A DNA stretch of 64,000 nt from UTCHB3 sp008363265 (lineage in GTDB: Bacteria; Bacteroidota; Ignavibacteria; Ignavibacteriales; Ignavibacteriaceae). The notes beneath the pieces are model-generated. The model did no database searches and was not told where the DNA came from. It was given only the letters and a program-made list of their open reading frames with translations. Where the stretch lies: contig BTUW01000023.1 in the NCBI GenBank assembly GCA_045863055.1, positions 1-64,000 on the forward strand. Reading direction: 5' to 3'. Of this stretch, positions 8,687 to 17,863 are shown piece after piece; positions within the stretch are counted from its first letter, which is position 1, and each line of letters begins with the position of its first letter. A program made the translations under genes and the position numbers.

Positions 8687-11600
8687 TTACTTGATCTCGA
8701 TCATGAGTCTGAGACCCCAGTATACAACTCTCGGGTTGGTGAACGCAGTGTAAGAAAGATTAGGCATGTCGATATACGACTTGTTTTTACGCCATTCATC
8801 TTTCTGAGCATCACTCGCGCTGTTATCCCAGGGGATGTATTCACCGGTTCTGATGTCACCCGGCTTGTCGTCGCCGACGATGTTGCTGTATCCAAACTTG
8901 CTGAAATCTTCAGGAAGGTGGAGCGACTGCATGTAGGCGTCCCAGTCTTTCGCGTCAACGAAACCGGCTCTGTAGTCGAGGTATTTAATGTTGAATACAT
9001 TCGAAATATCAGCAAAGATCTCGATGGCAGCAGGCCCAAACTTGAAGGTTTTGGAGATCCTTACATCAACATTCCAGAAGTCTTTCCACTGAATGTTGTT
9101 CGAGTAGCCGGGGCGTGTACCGCCGGGGCCTGTCCAGCTGAAATATGTACCCGATGACCATGAAGCAAGGAGGTTGATCCTGATATCTTCGAGGAGGTAA
9201 ACTCCGCCGACCTCGGGGCCGAACTCCATAGGAGTAAAGATATCGATGTTCGCTCTTCCGTAAGGCTGAGGAACAGGTTTAACCTGATCGAAGAGGGCTG
9301 TATTTCTTTCCGATTCCCTCTGGAGGGCGGGGTTCTCATAGTAGGTCGGGAGACCGAAATAACCGTAAGAACTAACCATGTAAGTATAGTTGATGAAACC
9401 GGTGATCCACTCGCCTCTGTTCTTTGTAAGGGTAACTTCGAAACCGCGGATATCACGGTACATGTTCGGTTCCGGAACGCTGTAAGAAACCGAGTTGTCA
9501 CGGCTTACATAACCAACAAGTCTCGACTCATCGGTAACATCCTTGTAGTAACCGGCGAGCCTGAGGAGGAACATGTCTGCGAGGTTGTGCTCGTAACCAA
9601 GCTCGTATGCAACAGTTTTAGGAAGCGGGTTGTTCGGGTTTGCAAGTCTCGTAATGGCGTTGTTGGCCTGATTTCTTCTGAGTAGATAGAGGTTCTCAGG
9701 AGCAGGCATCGATCTGAAGTGGCCATAGTTGAAGAAGAGCTTGCTGTTAACAGTGATCGGGAAAGCAACACCAAGCCTTGGGCTGAGTGTGATAACCTTT
9801 TCTGTCGGCTCTTTAGGAAGGAGCTGATCGATCTGTAGTGAGTAAGCACCCGAGAAAGCCTTGTTGTAAGGATCATAAAGGAACCACTCGCCGCCGGCGT
9901 GTGAATAGTCGAGGCGGAGACCGATGTTGGCGATCATTCCTTCGAACTCGAGTTTTGTCTGGCCGTAGACGGCTCCCCTTACGGGGTAGGTCTGCCAAAC
10001 TGAACGGGAGTTGCTAGTAGGAAGTGAAGGCTCGATAAGAGCGTAGTTCACATTATTGTCTGTGTAGATGAACTCGACACCTGCTTTGATCTGCATGATC
10101 TTGTTAAGCTGGCTTGAGTAATCGAATCTAGAGCTCCATGTATAAACTTTTGAAGTGTCTCTACCGTTCGAGTAGCCGAGACCCATGTTCATCGAGCTTC
10201 CGATACCTGAAGAGAAACCTGAGAAGTAACCGTAAGGAGACTCATCATAATAGTTGTTTCCTATCTTTACAACCTGACCGGTATTTCTTGGAGAACCGGG
10301 GTTGGTGCTGTATTCGGAACCAACGACATTGAGCTGAATTTCATAGAAAGTGGTTGGCGAAAGCACATGCACGAACTTGGCACCGAGCATCTTTCTGTCA
10401 ACCTTTGTAGGTGCCCAGTAGTCTGTAGCGAAGACTCTCGCGTCAGAGTAGCTGGCGCCTGATCTGATATCCATCTCGGAAAGGATCGAGTAGGCGGAAC
10501 GGAAGATACCGGGGCCGCCGCTTCTCGAGCTGCTGGTACCGGTCTGTTTGCCCAACAAACCTTCAACTGTGAATTTCATTCCCTGAGCGATGTCAGAGGT
10601 GATCTTTACGTGCGTGCTCCAGTCCTGATAGGCATTGGTGGCAAGCGGAATAACATACATGTCTCTTGAAGTTCTGTATGAAGCCAGGAATCTGAGGTCG
10701 CCGAGCATCGAGCTGACAACAGGTACAGGACCGCTTACGCTGAAGTCCATGTCGTAGTCAGGCTGTGTAATACCCATTGGCTTTCTGTGCTGCCACAGGA
10801 AGAGCTGCTGAGCTGCTTCGGGCGTTAGATCGTTTGTAGGATCGTCGTCAGAGAGTAGCTCCTGTGAAACCTTGTCCCATCCTCTGAATTCCTGATACTG
10901 GGCCTGCGTGTAGAGGTCCCAGGCACCGTTTTTTGTGCCTGTAAAGGCAACGGCTGGATCGAGGTAAGGACGGATATAATAAGAATTGGGATCATTCGGC
11001 ATGTCACCGAAGTTTTTCATTCCCGCGGGGCGATAGCGGCCGAGGAAAACAACATTGTATTTATCGCGTTTACCTTCGGTGGTTACCACGTTCACAAGAC
11101 CGGAACGGATGTTACCGTATTCAGCGTTGAAACCGCCGGTCTGGATCTGGATCTCTTCCACTGAAGTGAAGCTGATACCTGTGTAAGAAGTATTGTCTCT
11201 TTCATCCCTGAAGGTGATACCGTTGATCATGAACGCGGTCTGGTCTGAACCACCACCTCTGATGGTGAGGCCCTGAACACCGGCCTGAAGACCGATGACA
11301 CCTGCGACACTGACGATCGGCAAGGCCGCAACATCTTCCATTGAGATGTTCACAACGCTTGAAGAGACGTCTTTTTCAATCACGGGTTTGGTGGCAACGA
11401 CCACCACTTCCTGTGTTGTGATCGATTCATCAGCGAGGGTAAAATCGAGGGTTGTTGTCTGGTTGATGTTAACATCCACTTCGGCAACAGCTTTGGTACC
11501 GTATCCGATCATGGAAGCTTTAACTGTGTATTTTCCCGGTGGGACGTTCAGTATGGCGTAGTAACCTTCATTGTCAGATTTGGCGCCGAGTTTGGTGCCT

Positions 11601-11740
11601 TCGACAATTATGGTAGCCCCGATAAGGGTCTCGCCTGTTTTCTGATCCTTGATCACGCCGGTTAATTTACCGGTTTGGGCCAGGATCGGATAACTGAAAA
11701 GGAGAAAGGTCATCCATAATATAGTATGCTTTAGCCGCAT
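8687..11740 (-). CDS. TonB-dependent receptor with carboxypeptidase-regulatory-like domain
   Basis: 1017 residues from ATG 11740, chosen because AGGAG lies at proper spacing and the protein then opens with a signal peptide (MRLKHTILWMTFLLFSYPILAQ). A frame open to 11770 adds ten residues with no signal character. Domains: CarboxypepD_reg-like sandwich (about 24-105: GKLTGVIKDQKTGETLIGAT), plug (about 120-230: GVQGLTIRGGGSDQTAFMING, GGFNAEYGNIRSGLVNVVT), then a barrel ending YWGLRLMIEIK. The size and plug sequence fit the large Bacteroidota receptor family. First gene of the triplet TonB - Fn3/FlgD protein - PorV barrel that is repeated at 28.1-34.4 kb. Substrate unknown. Confidence 0.9.
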   Translation of the reverse strand: MRLKHTILWMTFLLFSYPILAQTGKLTGVIKDQKTGETLIGATIIVEGTKLGAKSDNEGYYAILNVPPGKYTVKASMIGYGTKAVAEVDVNINQTTTLDFTLADESITTQEVVVVATKPVIEKDVSSSVVNISMEDVAALPIVSVAGVIGLQAGVQGLTIRGGGSDQTAFMINGITFRDERDNTSYTGISFTSVEEIQIQTGGFNAEYGNIRSGLVNVVTTEGKRDKYNVVFLGRYRPAGMKNFGDMPNDPNSYYIRPYLDPAVAFTGTKNGAWDLYTQAQYQEFRGWDKVSQELLSDDDPTNDLTPEAAQQLFLWQHRKPMGITQPDYDMDFSVSGPVPVVSSMLGDLRFLASYRTSRDMYVIPLATNAYQDWSTHVKITSDIAQGMKFTVEGLLGKQTGTSSSRSGGPGIFRSAYSILSEMDIRSGASYSDARVFATDYWAPTKVDRKMLGAKFVHVLSPTTFYEIQLNVVGSEYSTNPGSPRNTGQVVKIGNNYYDESPYGYFSGFSSGIGSSMNMGLGYSNGRDTSKVYTWSSRFDYSSQLNKIMQIKAGVEFIYTDNNVNYALIEPSLPTSNSRSVWQTYPVRGAVYGQTKLEFEGMIANIGLRLDYSHAGGEWFLYDPYNKAFSGAYSLQIDQLLPKEPTEKVITLSPRLGVAFPITVNSKLFFNYGHFRSMPAPENLYLLRRNQANNAITRLANPNNPLPKTVAYELGYEHNLADMFLLRLAGYYKDVTDESRLVGYVSRDNSVSYSVPEPNMYRDIRGFEVTLTKNRGEWITGFINYTYMVSSYGYFGLPTYYENPALQRESERNTALFDQVKPVPQPYGRANIDIFTPMEFGPEVGGVYLLEDIRINLLASWSSGTYFSWTGPGGTRPGYSNNIQWKDFWNVDVRISKTFKFGPAAIEIFADISNVFNIKYLDYRAGFVDAKDWDAYMQSLHLPEDFSKFGYSNIVGDDKPGDIRTGEYIPWDNSASDAQKDEWRKNKSYIDMPNLSYTAFTNPRVVYWGLRLMIEIK

Positions 11741-11859
11741 ATACTGACTCCTGTGTGTATCTTTTAACAAAACTAAATAAGCAGTACCGCTAATTTTTTG
11801 TTGATGATTTGTAGAAAACTCAATATTATGTCAGTAATTGAATTCTGATCGATAAATCC

Positions 11860-11889
11860 GATGGATTCCGCCTCAAGCGGAAATCCATC
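11860..11889. other. Imperfect inverted repeat
   Basis: GATGGATTCCGC (11860-11871) pairs with GCGGAAATCCATC (11877-11889), leaving one bulged base and a five-base loop. It lies in the 211-bp gap between the peptidase gene and the TonB receptor gene. No T-run follows on the minus strand, so it is not a standard terminator; it may stabilise or attenuate the transcript. Confidence 0.4.
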
Positions 11890-11951
11890 TGACAAAATTA
11901 AACAATTTTTTTGATATGGTGAAGTGAACCTTGAAAATTATAATTGGATAT

Positions 11952-14177
11952 TTACTTTCTGTTCAATTCTTCCTCAAAAAACCCGATCATTGATCTGAAA
12001 AGATGCATGGTTGTGCCCTTCCCTTCGCTGATGCCGTGCGACCTGTTCGGGTAAGCCATATAACGGAACTGCTTGCCGGCCGCGACCAGTTTGTTGACGA
12101 GATACTCAGCATTCTGAAAGTGAACATTATCGTCACCGGTGCCGTGAATGAGGAATAACCGGCCTTTAAGTTTATCGGCAAAAGTAACCGGAGAGCATAT
12201 CTTATAGGCTTCAGGATTCTGCTGAGGTAAACCCATGTACCTCTCCTCATAAATTGTATCATAGAACCTGAGATCGGTGACCGGCGCGACGGAAACACCA
12301 AAGTGATACATGTCAGGGAAGCGGAAGAGCATGTTAAGCGTCATCGAACCGCCGCCGCTCCAGCCCCAGATGCCGACCTTGTTGGCGTCGAGGTAATTGT
12401 GTTTGGCAATCAGGGCTTCAAGCGCGCCTGCCTGATCTTCGGATGAGACAACACCGATCTTCTGATAGATCGATTTTCTCCATTCCCTTCCTTTCGGTGC
12501 CGGGGTACCACGCCCGTCAACGCTTATTACCACGTAACCCATATCGGCTATCGCCCGGTGGAAAAGCCCGAAGAAACCATCGAACCTGTCGTTCACAGTT
12601 GTGCTGGCCGGTTCGTTATAAACATAGAAGAGAACGGGGTACTTTTTCGAGGGGTCGAAATTGTAAGGTTTCGTCATCCAGCCGTCAACAGACACCCCGC
12701 CCTTGGTAGTAACCGAGAACATCTCATAATTGTAACCGACGGTTTTCAGTTTCTGTGCGAGGGGTTCATTTGTAGTTTCCTGCCTTACGAGGTCATGGTC
12801 GGGAAGTTCAACAAGTGCCACTCGGCTTGGGGTGTTGATCGCCGAGTATGTGTGATAAGCATATTTTCCGTCAGCGGAGATCGAATATGAATTGGTGCCG
12901 CTGAACTCTTTAGGGGTTATCCGGACGGGATCGTACTCCCCGCTCAAACTCGCCGCGTAGAGGTATTTCTGCGTGGCATTCTCTGGTGAAGCATAGAAAT
13001 AGACCGTTCCTGTCGATTCAACCACTTTAACCACTTCCATCGCGTCATACTTGCCATCGAGGAGGTTTTTCATTTCGCCTGTTTTAAGCGAGATAATATA
13101 AAGCCGGTTGAATCCTTCCTTGTCGCTGACCCAGAAAAGATGGGTATCACCGTGAACGAATCTCCAGTCGTCAACCACTTCGATCCAGGCATTCTGTTTT
13201 TCGTTGTAAAGCTGTTCAACTTTTCCGGACCTGGGTTCGGCAAGAAATACCGTCATCTCGGTCTGTAGCCTGTTAAGGTGCTGAAATGCGAGTTTTCCCG
13301 TTTTACCGGCCCATTCCATTCTCGGGATGTAGTTGTTTCGCGGGTCACCTTCAACCTGCATCCAGACGATCTCGCCGGATGAGATATCAACCGTTCCCAC
13401 TTTACATGCGGAGTTGGTCTCCCCCGCTTTCGGATACTGAACAGGGATGGTGTATGAATAGAGAGAATCGGTATTGTTGATCATCAGGAAGTCGCGCACG
13501 CCGCTCGCGTCCAATTGCCAGAAGGCGATCATTTTGCCATCGTGACTCCAGCGGAAACCGTCTCTGATGCCGAATTCTTCCTCGTAAACCCAGTCGAATG
13601 TACCGTTTATGATCGTTCTGCTGCCGTCAGTCGTTAACTGTTTTATCACGCCGTTTTCGAGGTCTTCCACATAGAGGTTGTGTTCCATTACATAGGCAAC
13701 ATGTTTCTCGGTGGGATCGATCTTGGCGAACTGAAGTGTCGATGGTTTCGCGTCAGGACCGCCCAGCTTGCGGAGTTTGCCTGACTCAAGGTTCAGCACC
13801 CAGTAATCCCCTTTTGAGTTGACGCGCCAGACCTTTTTTGTGTTCGTATAGATGAGCATCCACTTCCCTGACGGACTGAATTTGTACTCTTTGAGAGCGA
13901 GCGGGGTCGATTTCCCTTCAGGTATGAGCTGCTTGCTGCTTACCAGAAGCTTTTTCTCTCCTGTTTTGATATCTTCCTTAAAAATATAAGTGCCGTCAGC
14001 ACTGTCATCCATCTTGTAGAAGAGGTGCCCCTCCTCGGTCCATTTTACGGGACGGAAGAATTCACCGGAGAACTCACCACTGAATGCCCTGTCGACGGTG
14101 ATCTTCTCCTGAGGAAAAAGAATGAAAGTGAATACAACAAAAAGAAAAAGAATTCCGGTACTGAACTTCATGCTCAT
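11952..14177 (-). CDS. Dipeptidyl peptidase IV family serine peptidase (S9B)
   Basis: 741 residues. It should cleave X-Pro/X-Ala dipeptides from peptides in the periplasm or at the surface. An N-terminal signal (about 1-22) precedes an eight-bladed propeller-like region (about 35-480, with the DPP-IV marker WVYEEEFG) and an alpha/beta-hydrolase domain. The catalytic triad is readable: Ser in GWSGGGSMT, Asp in GTGDDNVHF, His in NRSHGI, all within the last 200 residues. Length matches the family. Two adjacent in-frame ATGs (14177, 14171) both give a good signal. Downstream of pyrE by 18 bp. Together with the prolyl oligopeptidase at 60.4 kb and the peptidases at 36.5-38.4 kb it points to a peptide-scavenging lifestyle. 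Confidence 0.92.
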   Translation of the reverse strand: MSMKFSTGILFLFVVFTFILFPQEKITVDRAFSGEFSGEFFRPVKWTEEGHLFYKMDDSADGTYIFKEDIKTGEKKLLVSSKQLIPEGKSTPLALKEYKFSPSGKWMLIYTNTKKVWRVNSKGDYWVLNLESGKLRKLGGPDAKPSTLQFAKIDPTEKHVAYVMEHNLYVEDLENGVIKQLTTDGSRTIINGTFDWVYEEEFGIRDGFRWSHDGKMIAFWQLDASGVRDFLMINNTDSLYSYTIPVQYPKAGETNSACKVGTVDISSGEIVWMQVEGDPRNNYIPRMEWAGKTGKLAFQHLNRLQTEMTVFLAEPRSGKVEQLYNEKQNAWIEVVDDWRFVHGDTHLFWVSDKEGFNRLYIISLKTGEMKNLLDGKYDAMEVVKVVESTGTVYFYASPENATQKYLYAASLSGEYDPVRITPKEFSGTNSYSISADGKYAYHTYSAINTPSRVALVELPDHDLVRQETTNEPLAQKLKTVGYNYEMFSVTTKGGVSVDGWMTKPYNFDPSKKYPVLFYVYNEPASTTVNDRFDGFFGLFHRAIADMGYVVISVDGRGTPAPKGREWRKSIYQKIGVVSSEDQAGALEALIAKHNYLDANKVGIWGWSGGGSMTLNMLFRFPDMYHFGVSVAPVTDLRFYDTIYEERYMGLPQQNPEAYKICSPVTFADKLKGRLFLIHGTGDDNVHFQNAEYLVNKLVAAGKQFRYMAYPNRSHGISEGKGTTMHLFRSMIGFFEEELNRK

Positions 14178-14195
14178 CTGCCTTTTGATTGGTTA

Positions 14196-14726
14196 TTAAA
14201 CTCCTTTAAACTCTTTTATCTCAGCCATGCTCAAGAGAGGGATGAGATCGAGACCTGCCCCGGCAAGGTTCTCAAAAGCCTTTTCCTCGCGTACGATCAC
14301 GCAAAGCACCGAAGAAGTAACCGCGCCGTTGTCACGCAGGTCTTTCGCGCTGAGGATTATCTGTCCGCCGGTAGTAACAACATCTTCGACGATGCAAACC
14401 GTCTTGCCTGAAAAGTCGAGCCCTTCGGCCACCTTACATGTGCCGTATTTCTTGGCCTCTTTCCTCACAAAAACGGCGGGTATCCCGGTCTTGAGTGAGA
14501 GAACCGTAGCCAGTGGGATACCGCCCATCTCAAGTCCGGCCAGCACTTCAGTGCCTTCGGGTATAAGCTTAACCAAATGGTCTCCGATCGCGTCCAAAAG
14601 TTTCGGATCCGACTCAAACCTGTACTTATCGAAATACTCGTTGCTGATCTTACCCGACCGCAACAGAAACTCACCCGTAAGGTGAGCCGTATCAAATATC
14701 TTTATTGCCAGTTCTTCTCTGTTCAT
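14196..14726 (-). CDS. pyrE: Orotate phosphoribosyltransferase
   Basis: 176 residues. Catalyses orotate + PRPP to OMP in pyrimidine synthesis, in the cytosol. The PRPP-binding loop is present as CIVEDVVTTGGQ (about 111-122), preceded by RKEAKKYGTCKVAEG, which carries the flexible-loop lysines, and by the GLEMGGIPLA segment. Slightly shorter than the classical ~210-residue enzyme but typical of compact bacterial PyrE. No other pyrimidine gene is adjacent; it may be co-transcribed with the S9B peptidase that follows 18 bp later. Confidence 0.92.
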   Translation of the reverse strand: MNREELAIKIFDTAHLTGEFLLRSGKISNEYFDKYRFESDPKLLDAIGDHLVKLIPEGTEVLAGLEMGGIPLATVLSLKTGIPAVFVRKEAKKYGTCKVAEGLDFSGKTVCIVEDVVTTGGQIILSAKDLRDNGAVTSSVLCVIVREEKAFENLAGAGLDLIPLLSMAEIKEFKGV

Positions 14727-14754
14727 AACCTGTTGATCTTTGTTTTTAATTGTT

Positions 14755-14900
14755 CTGCGTTGCCCGTTACCCGTTGCCCGTTACCCGTAGCGATCCGCCT
14801 CGGCGGAGCGAGTAGTGAGTAGTGATCCGTCGCCGAGGACCACACTACCCCACCAACCCCAAACCCCATACACTCCACACTCCACACTCCACACTAAATC
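14755..14900. repeat. Cluster of short tandem repeats with GC palindrome
   Basis: Three low-complexity stretches lie side by side: CCGTTACCCGTTGCCCGTTACC (about 14764-14787), GAGTAGTGAGTAGTGATCC (about 14810-14828) and ACTCCACACTCCACACTCC (about 14874-14895). Between the first two sits the palindrome TCCGCCTCGGCGGA (14794-14807), one of five near-identical copies in this window. The block fills the gap between pyrE and yidD. Confidence 0.75.
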
Positions 14901-15153
14901 AAGGTACCGGATCATGCCCGCTCCCGCCCCATGGGTTACAGCGGAGTATGCGCCAGATTCCGAGGGCGAGCCCTTTAATTGGTCCGTGTTTCTTCAGGGC
15001 TTCGATCATGTAGCTTGAGCAGGTCGGAGTGAATCTGCAGCTCGGCGGAAACAGAGGCGAGATCAGTATCTGATATCCTCTTACAACAGCCACCAGAACC
15101 GCCACAAACGGATAACCAACTAATTTGAAAATGATCTTTAACTTATCAGTCAC
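14899..15153 (-). CDS. yidD: Membrane protein insertion efficiency factor YidD
   Basis: About 84 residues from GTG 15153. Small membrane-associated protein thought to assist YidC-dependent insertion. The family core is complete: YQILISPLFPPSCRFTPTCS, SSYMIEALKKHGPIKG, then RILRCNPWGGSGHDPVP at the end. The frame is open further to a GTG at 15177, but those residues come from a TGGTTAGTGGTTAGAGG-type repeat, so the shorter start is preferred. It lies 34 bp after nadK on the same strand; its usual partners rnpA and yidC are not in the window. Confidence 0.88.
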   Translation of the reverse strand: MTDKLKIIFKLVGYPFVAVLVAVVRGYQILISPLFPPSCRFTPTCSSYMIEALKKHGPIKGLALGIWRILRCNPWGGSGHDPVP

Positions 15154-15190
15154 AACTGACCACTCACCTCTAACCACTAACCACTAACTA
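15146..15190. repeat. GTTAGTGGTTAGAGGTGAGT-type repeat at nadK/yidD junction
   Basis: On the minus strand TTAGTGG is repeated and then grades into GGTGAGTGGTCAGTTGTG. It belongs to the same AGTGAGT-like family as 14810-14828 and 59816-59895 and runs into the 5' end of the yidD frame. Confidence 0.55.
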
Positions 15191-16063
15191 ACCCCGTCCC
15201 CTCACATCAAGCCCCCAATACAGCTTGTTCCTAAGCACATTGAAGTAGCTTGAGTCCTTGGTTCTAACCAGTCGCAATGGGTCTTTCCCTTTCACTATAT
15301 CGATCGCGAAAGGTGAGGTTAGCTCGTTAACGCGCTGTCCGTCGCAGTTTATTGAAAATTTTACGGGGTGTGAGGAAACCTCGACACGGATGGTCATATC
15401 GGCAGGAAGCACGATCGGCCTCATGGTCAGGCTGTGCGGACATATGGGGCTTATCACTACCACATCAGCGCGGGGGTTAACAATCGGGCCGCCGGCTGAC
15501 ATGGAATAACCCGTTGAACCTGTCGGTGTGGCGATGATCAATCCATCGGCAGAAAATCCGGAGACGAGTTCACCGTTCGCGAAGAGGCTGATCTCCATCA
15601 TCTTGGGCCAGCCGCCTTTTTCGATAACGATATCGTTGATGGCGAAGATATCACAGTCGCCGGTCTGCTCACTTTTCCCTTCGAGAACTATCCTCTCCTC
15701 GATGGAATAGTCGCCGGCTTTTATCTCTTTGATCGCCTCGTGGAGTGTTTCCTTGTGGATCTCGGTGAGGAATCCGAGCTTGCCAAAGTTAATGCCGACT
15801 ATCGGTTTTCCGCTCTGAAGTGTTTTCGAAGCAGTGCTAAGCAAGGTGCCGTCACCTCCAAGTGAGATGATGATATCTGAAGAAGCAACCATCGTCTGAT
15901 CGTCAGAAAAGCAATAATTCCGCAACATTTCTTCGGTTACGAGGGGGGTCATCGAGTCACTGATACAACACTCGAAACCTTCACGGATGAGTGCTTTCGC
16001 GACAGTAAGTACCGCTTCGGCGATCTTTTCCTTACCCGTGTTGGCTATTATGCCGGCCTTCAT
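15188..16063 (-). CDS. nadK: NAD kinase
   Basis: 291 residues, the usual length. Phosphorylates NAD to NADP in the cytosol. The diacylglycerol-kinase-like signature GGDGTLLSTA lies at about 69-78, followed by NFGKLGFLTE and the nucleotide-binding TPTGSTGYSMSAGGPI (about 179-194); PICPHSLTMRPIVLP is also diagnostic. The ATG at 16063 lies inside the 3' end of the glycosyltransferase gene (32-bp overlap), which suggests translational coupling in the pyk-amrS-GT-nadK-yidD run. Confidence 0.95.
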   Translation of the reverse strand: MKAGIIANTGKEKIAEAVLTVAKALIREGFECCISDSMTPLVTEEMLRNYCFSDDQTMVASSDIIISLGGDGTLLSTASKTLQSGKPIVGINFGKLGFLTEIHKETLHEAIKEIKAGDYSIEERIVLEGKSEQTGDCDIFAINDIVIEKGGWPKMMEISLFANGELVSGFSADGLIIATPTGSTGYSMSAGGPIVNPRADVVVISPICPHSLTMRPIVLPADMTIRVEVSSHPVKFSINCDGQRVNELTSPFAIDIVKGKDPLRLVRTKDSSYFNVLRNKLYWGLDVRGRG

Positions 16064-16808
16064 TTCGCTCCAGAAGTTTCACATATTTGGTGAAAACGTA
16101 GTTCATTGAATAGAAAGAGAGAATAAAACCGTGAGCCCCGTCGAGGAACCCGGTTTTAAGAAAATACATCTTTAAAAATACGGATAAAGCCCGTATATAA
16201 GCAGAGAATATCCCGGCCCTTTTCCCCTCATTGAAGAGCTGATCCGCGGCGAGGGAAGTGTAGTGATTGAACTTCGAGTAATAGTGCTCTGATGATGGGT
16301 CGGTGAAATGGTCGAGCGGGTGTTTTAATTCACCTTCGCTGCCCCGGTGGTCGAGCCCTTCATGCACCATGTTGTCGTTGAACTTCACTTCTTTCCTGTT
16401 GAAGAGGCGCGGTACCCTCCCGGGCCACCAGCCGCAGTGCCTGATCCATTTGCCGAGGAACCAAGCGCGCCGCGGGACTGAGTAGATCACATGCTCCGGG
16501 GTTACGCTTTTCCACTTTTTAAGTTCTTCTTTAAGTTCTGGCGTAATAGCTTCATCTGCGTCGATCCAGAATATCCAGTCGTTGCTTGCCGAGTTGACCC
16601 CCATTTGCTTGGTTTTGGCATAACCCTGCCACTCAATTACGGTGAATGAGACATCCGGGTATTCCCTGACGATGTCTTCTGTCGAGTCGGTTGTGGAGGC
16701 ATCTATCAGGATGTTAATATCATCTATTATACCGAGCTGCGACTCAATGCACCTCCGGATGTTGGCTTCCTCGTTTTTGGCGAGGACAATTGAAGAGAGT
16801 TTTATCAA
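16032..16808 (-). CDS. Family 2 glycosyltransferase
   Basis: About 258 residues from TTG 16808, whose TTGA overlaps the amrS stop and has GGGG upstream; the product then starts IKLSSIVLAKNEEANI, as in related enzymes. A frame open to ATG 16838 overlaps amrS by 34 bp and has no ribosome site. GT-A fold: nucleotide-sugar-binding N-terminus, DASTTDST, the metal-binding WIDADEAITPEL and the later PGRVPRLFNR segment. Closest in character to LPS-core transferases of the WaaE/KdtX type; the C-terminal hydrophobic stretch (FLKMYFLKTGFLDGAHGFIL) suggests membrane contact. The sugar and acceptor cannot be inferred. Confidence 0.82.
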   Translation of the reverse strand: MIKLSSIVLAKNEEANIRRCIESQLGIIDDINILIDASTTDSTEDIVREYPDVSFTVIEWQGYAKTKQMGVNSASNDWIFWIDADEAITPELKEELKKWKSVTPEHVIYSVPRRAWFLGKWIRHCGWWPGRVPRLFNRKEVKFNDNMVHEGLDHRGSEGELKHPLDHFTDPSSEHYYSKFNHYTSLAADQLFNEGKRAGIFSAYIRALSVFLKMYFLKTGFLDGAHGFILSFYSMNYVFTKYVKLLERNEGRHNSQHG

Positions 16809-17836
16809 GCGAACACCCCGTCTATCTTCGCGCCGCATTTACCGCAGTTATCGCCGTGCATATTGATCGAAGTTACAGAATGCCAATCGCGGCAGATAAC
16901 CCGTGTTCCGCACCCGGGACAGTAAGTGGTCTGTCCCTCGGGATCGTGGACATTTCCCGTGTAAACATATTTAATTCCAGCATCAAGCGCGATATTCCTC
17001 GCCCTTTGAAGTGTTGAGGATGGTGTTCGCTGCCGGTCGGTCATCTTAAAGTCGGGGTGAAACGCGGTGAAGTGGTGCGGCACCCTGTCGCCAAGGTTGG
17101 TCACGATCCATTTTGTCATTTCCTTCAGTTCACCTGTTGAGTCGTTCTCACCCGGGATCAGGAGGGTAGTAAGTTCAAACCAGATGTTTGTTTTCTCCTT
17201 CATCCATACAAGGGTGTCGAGCACGGTGTGGAGATCAGACCATGTCAGATGCCTGTAGAACCGTTCGGTAAAACCTTTCAGATCAACATTGGCCGCGGAA
17301 GCACCTCCGAACACCTCTTCCCTGGCGGTTGAAGTGATGTATCCCGCGGTAACGAATACGGTGTGTATCCCTGCTTCGACCGCCAGATCAGTAATATCCG
17401 CCGCGTATTCGCCGAAGATCACGGGATCGTTGTAGGTGAAAGCTATCGAGGGGGTGTGATAATGCCGTGCCAATGACACCACTTCAGCAGGGGTGGCAAA
17501 CTGTGAATTATGATCATCGAGCCGTGCCTTGCTCATCGTCCAGTTCTGGCAGAACTTACAGCCGAGGTTGCATCCCGCCGTTCCGAAGGAGAGAATCTTT
17601 GATCCCGGAAGAAAGTGGCTCAGCGGTTTCTTCTCGACCGGGTCGATCGCAAATCCCGTGGGTCTGCCGTACCCGATGCTCACGAGCCTGTCACCCTCGT
17701 TCTTTCTGATATAGCAGAAGCCGTGCTGCCCCTCCCCCATTTCGCAGAATCGGGGGCACAGGGTGCATTTTATCTTGCCGGTTGCCGAGTGCTCCCACCA
17801 CTTCGCAATAATAGGTTCATGAAATCTTTCCATCAT
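16805..17836 (-). CDS. amrS: AmmeMemoRadiSam-system radical SAM enzyme
   Basis: 343 residues. Pyruvate formate-lyase-activating-enzyme-like radical SAM protein. Order of motifs: CTLCPRFCEMGEGQHGFC near residues 21-38, the radical SAM triad CNLGCKFC (about 89-96), then a C-terminal zinc-ribbon-like pair CPGCG and CGKCG. This arrangement is that of AmrS, a member of the AmmeMemoRadiSam group. Its usual partners (Memo-like and AMMECR1-like proteins) are not adjacent here. Lies 27 bp after pyk and overlaps the glycosyltransferase start. Substrate of the family in bacteria is not established. Confidence 0.85.
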   Translation of the reverse strand: MMERFHEPIIAKWWEHSATGKIKCTLCPRFCEMGEGQHGFCYIRKNEGDRLVSIGYGRPTGFAIDPVEKKPLSHFLPGSKILSFGTAGCNLGCKFCQNWTMSKARLDDHNSQFATPAEVVSLARHYHTPSIAFTYNDPVIFGEYAADITDLAVEAGIHTVFVTAGYITSTAREEVFGGASAANVDLKGFTERFYRHLTWSDLHTVLDTLVWMKEKTNIWFELTTLLIPGENDSTGELKEMTKWIVTNLGDRVPHHFTAFHPDFKMTDRQRTPSSTLQRARNIALDAGIKYVYTGNVHDPEGQTTYCPGCGTRVICRDWHSVTSINMHGDNCGKCGAKIDGVFA

Positions 17837-17863
17837 CCGGTCACTTCCATCACTCAGCGTATA

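Noticed and set aside
9505..9876. Ser/Thr/Arg-rich ORF inside the large TonB receptor gene
   Set aside because: Out-of-frame shadow; composition is typical of a shifted coding sequence.
11860..11889. Terminator after the S9B peptidase gene
   Set aside because: The hairpin has a bulge and no T-run follows on the minus strand; listed only as an inverted repeat.
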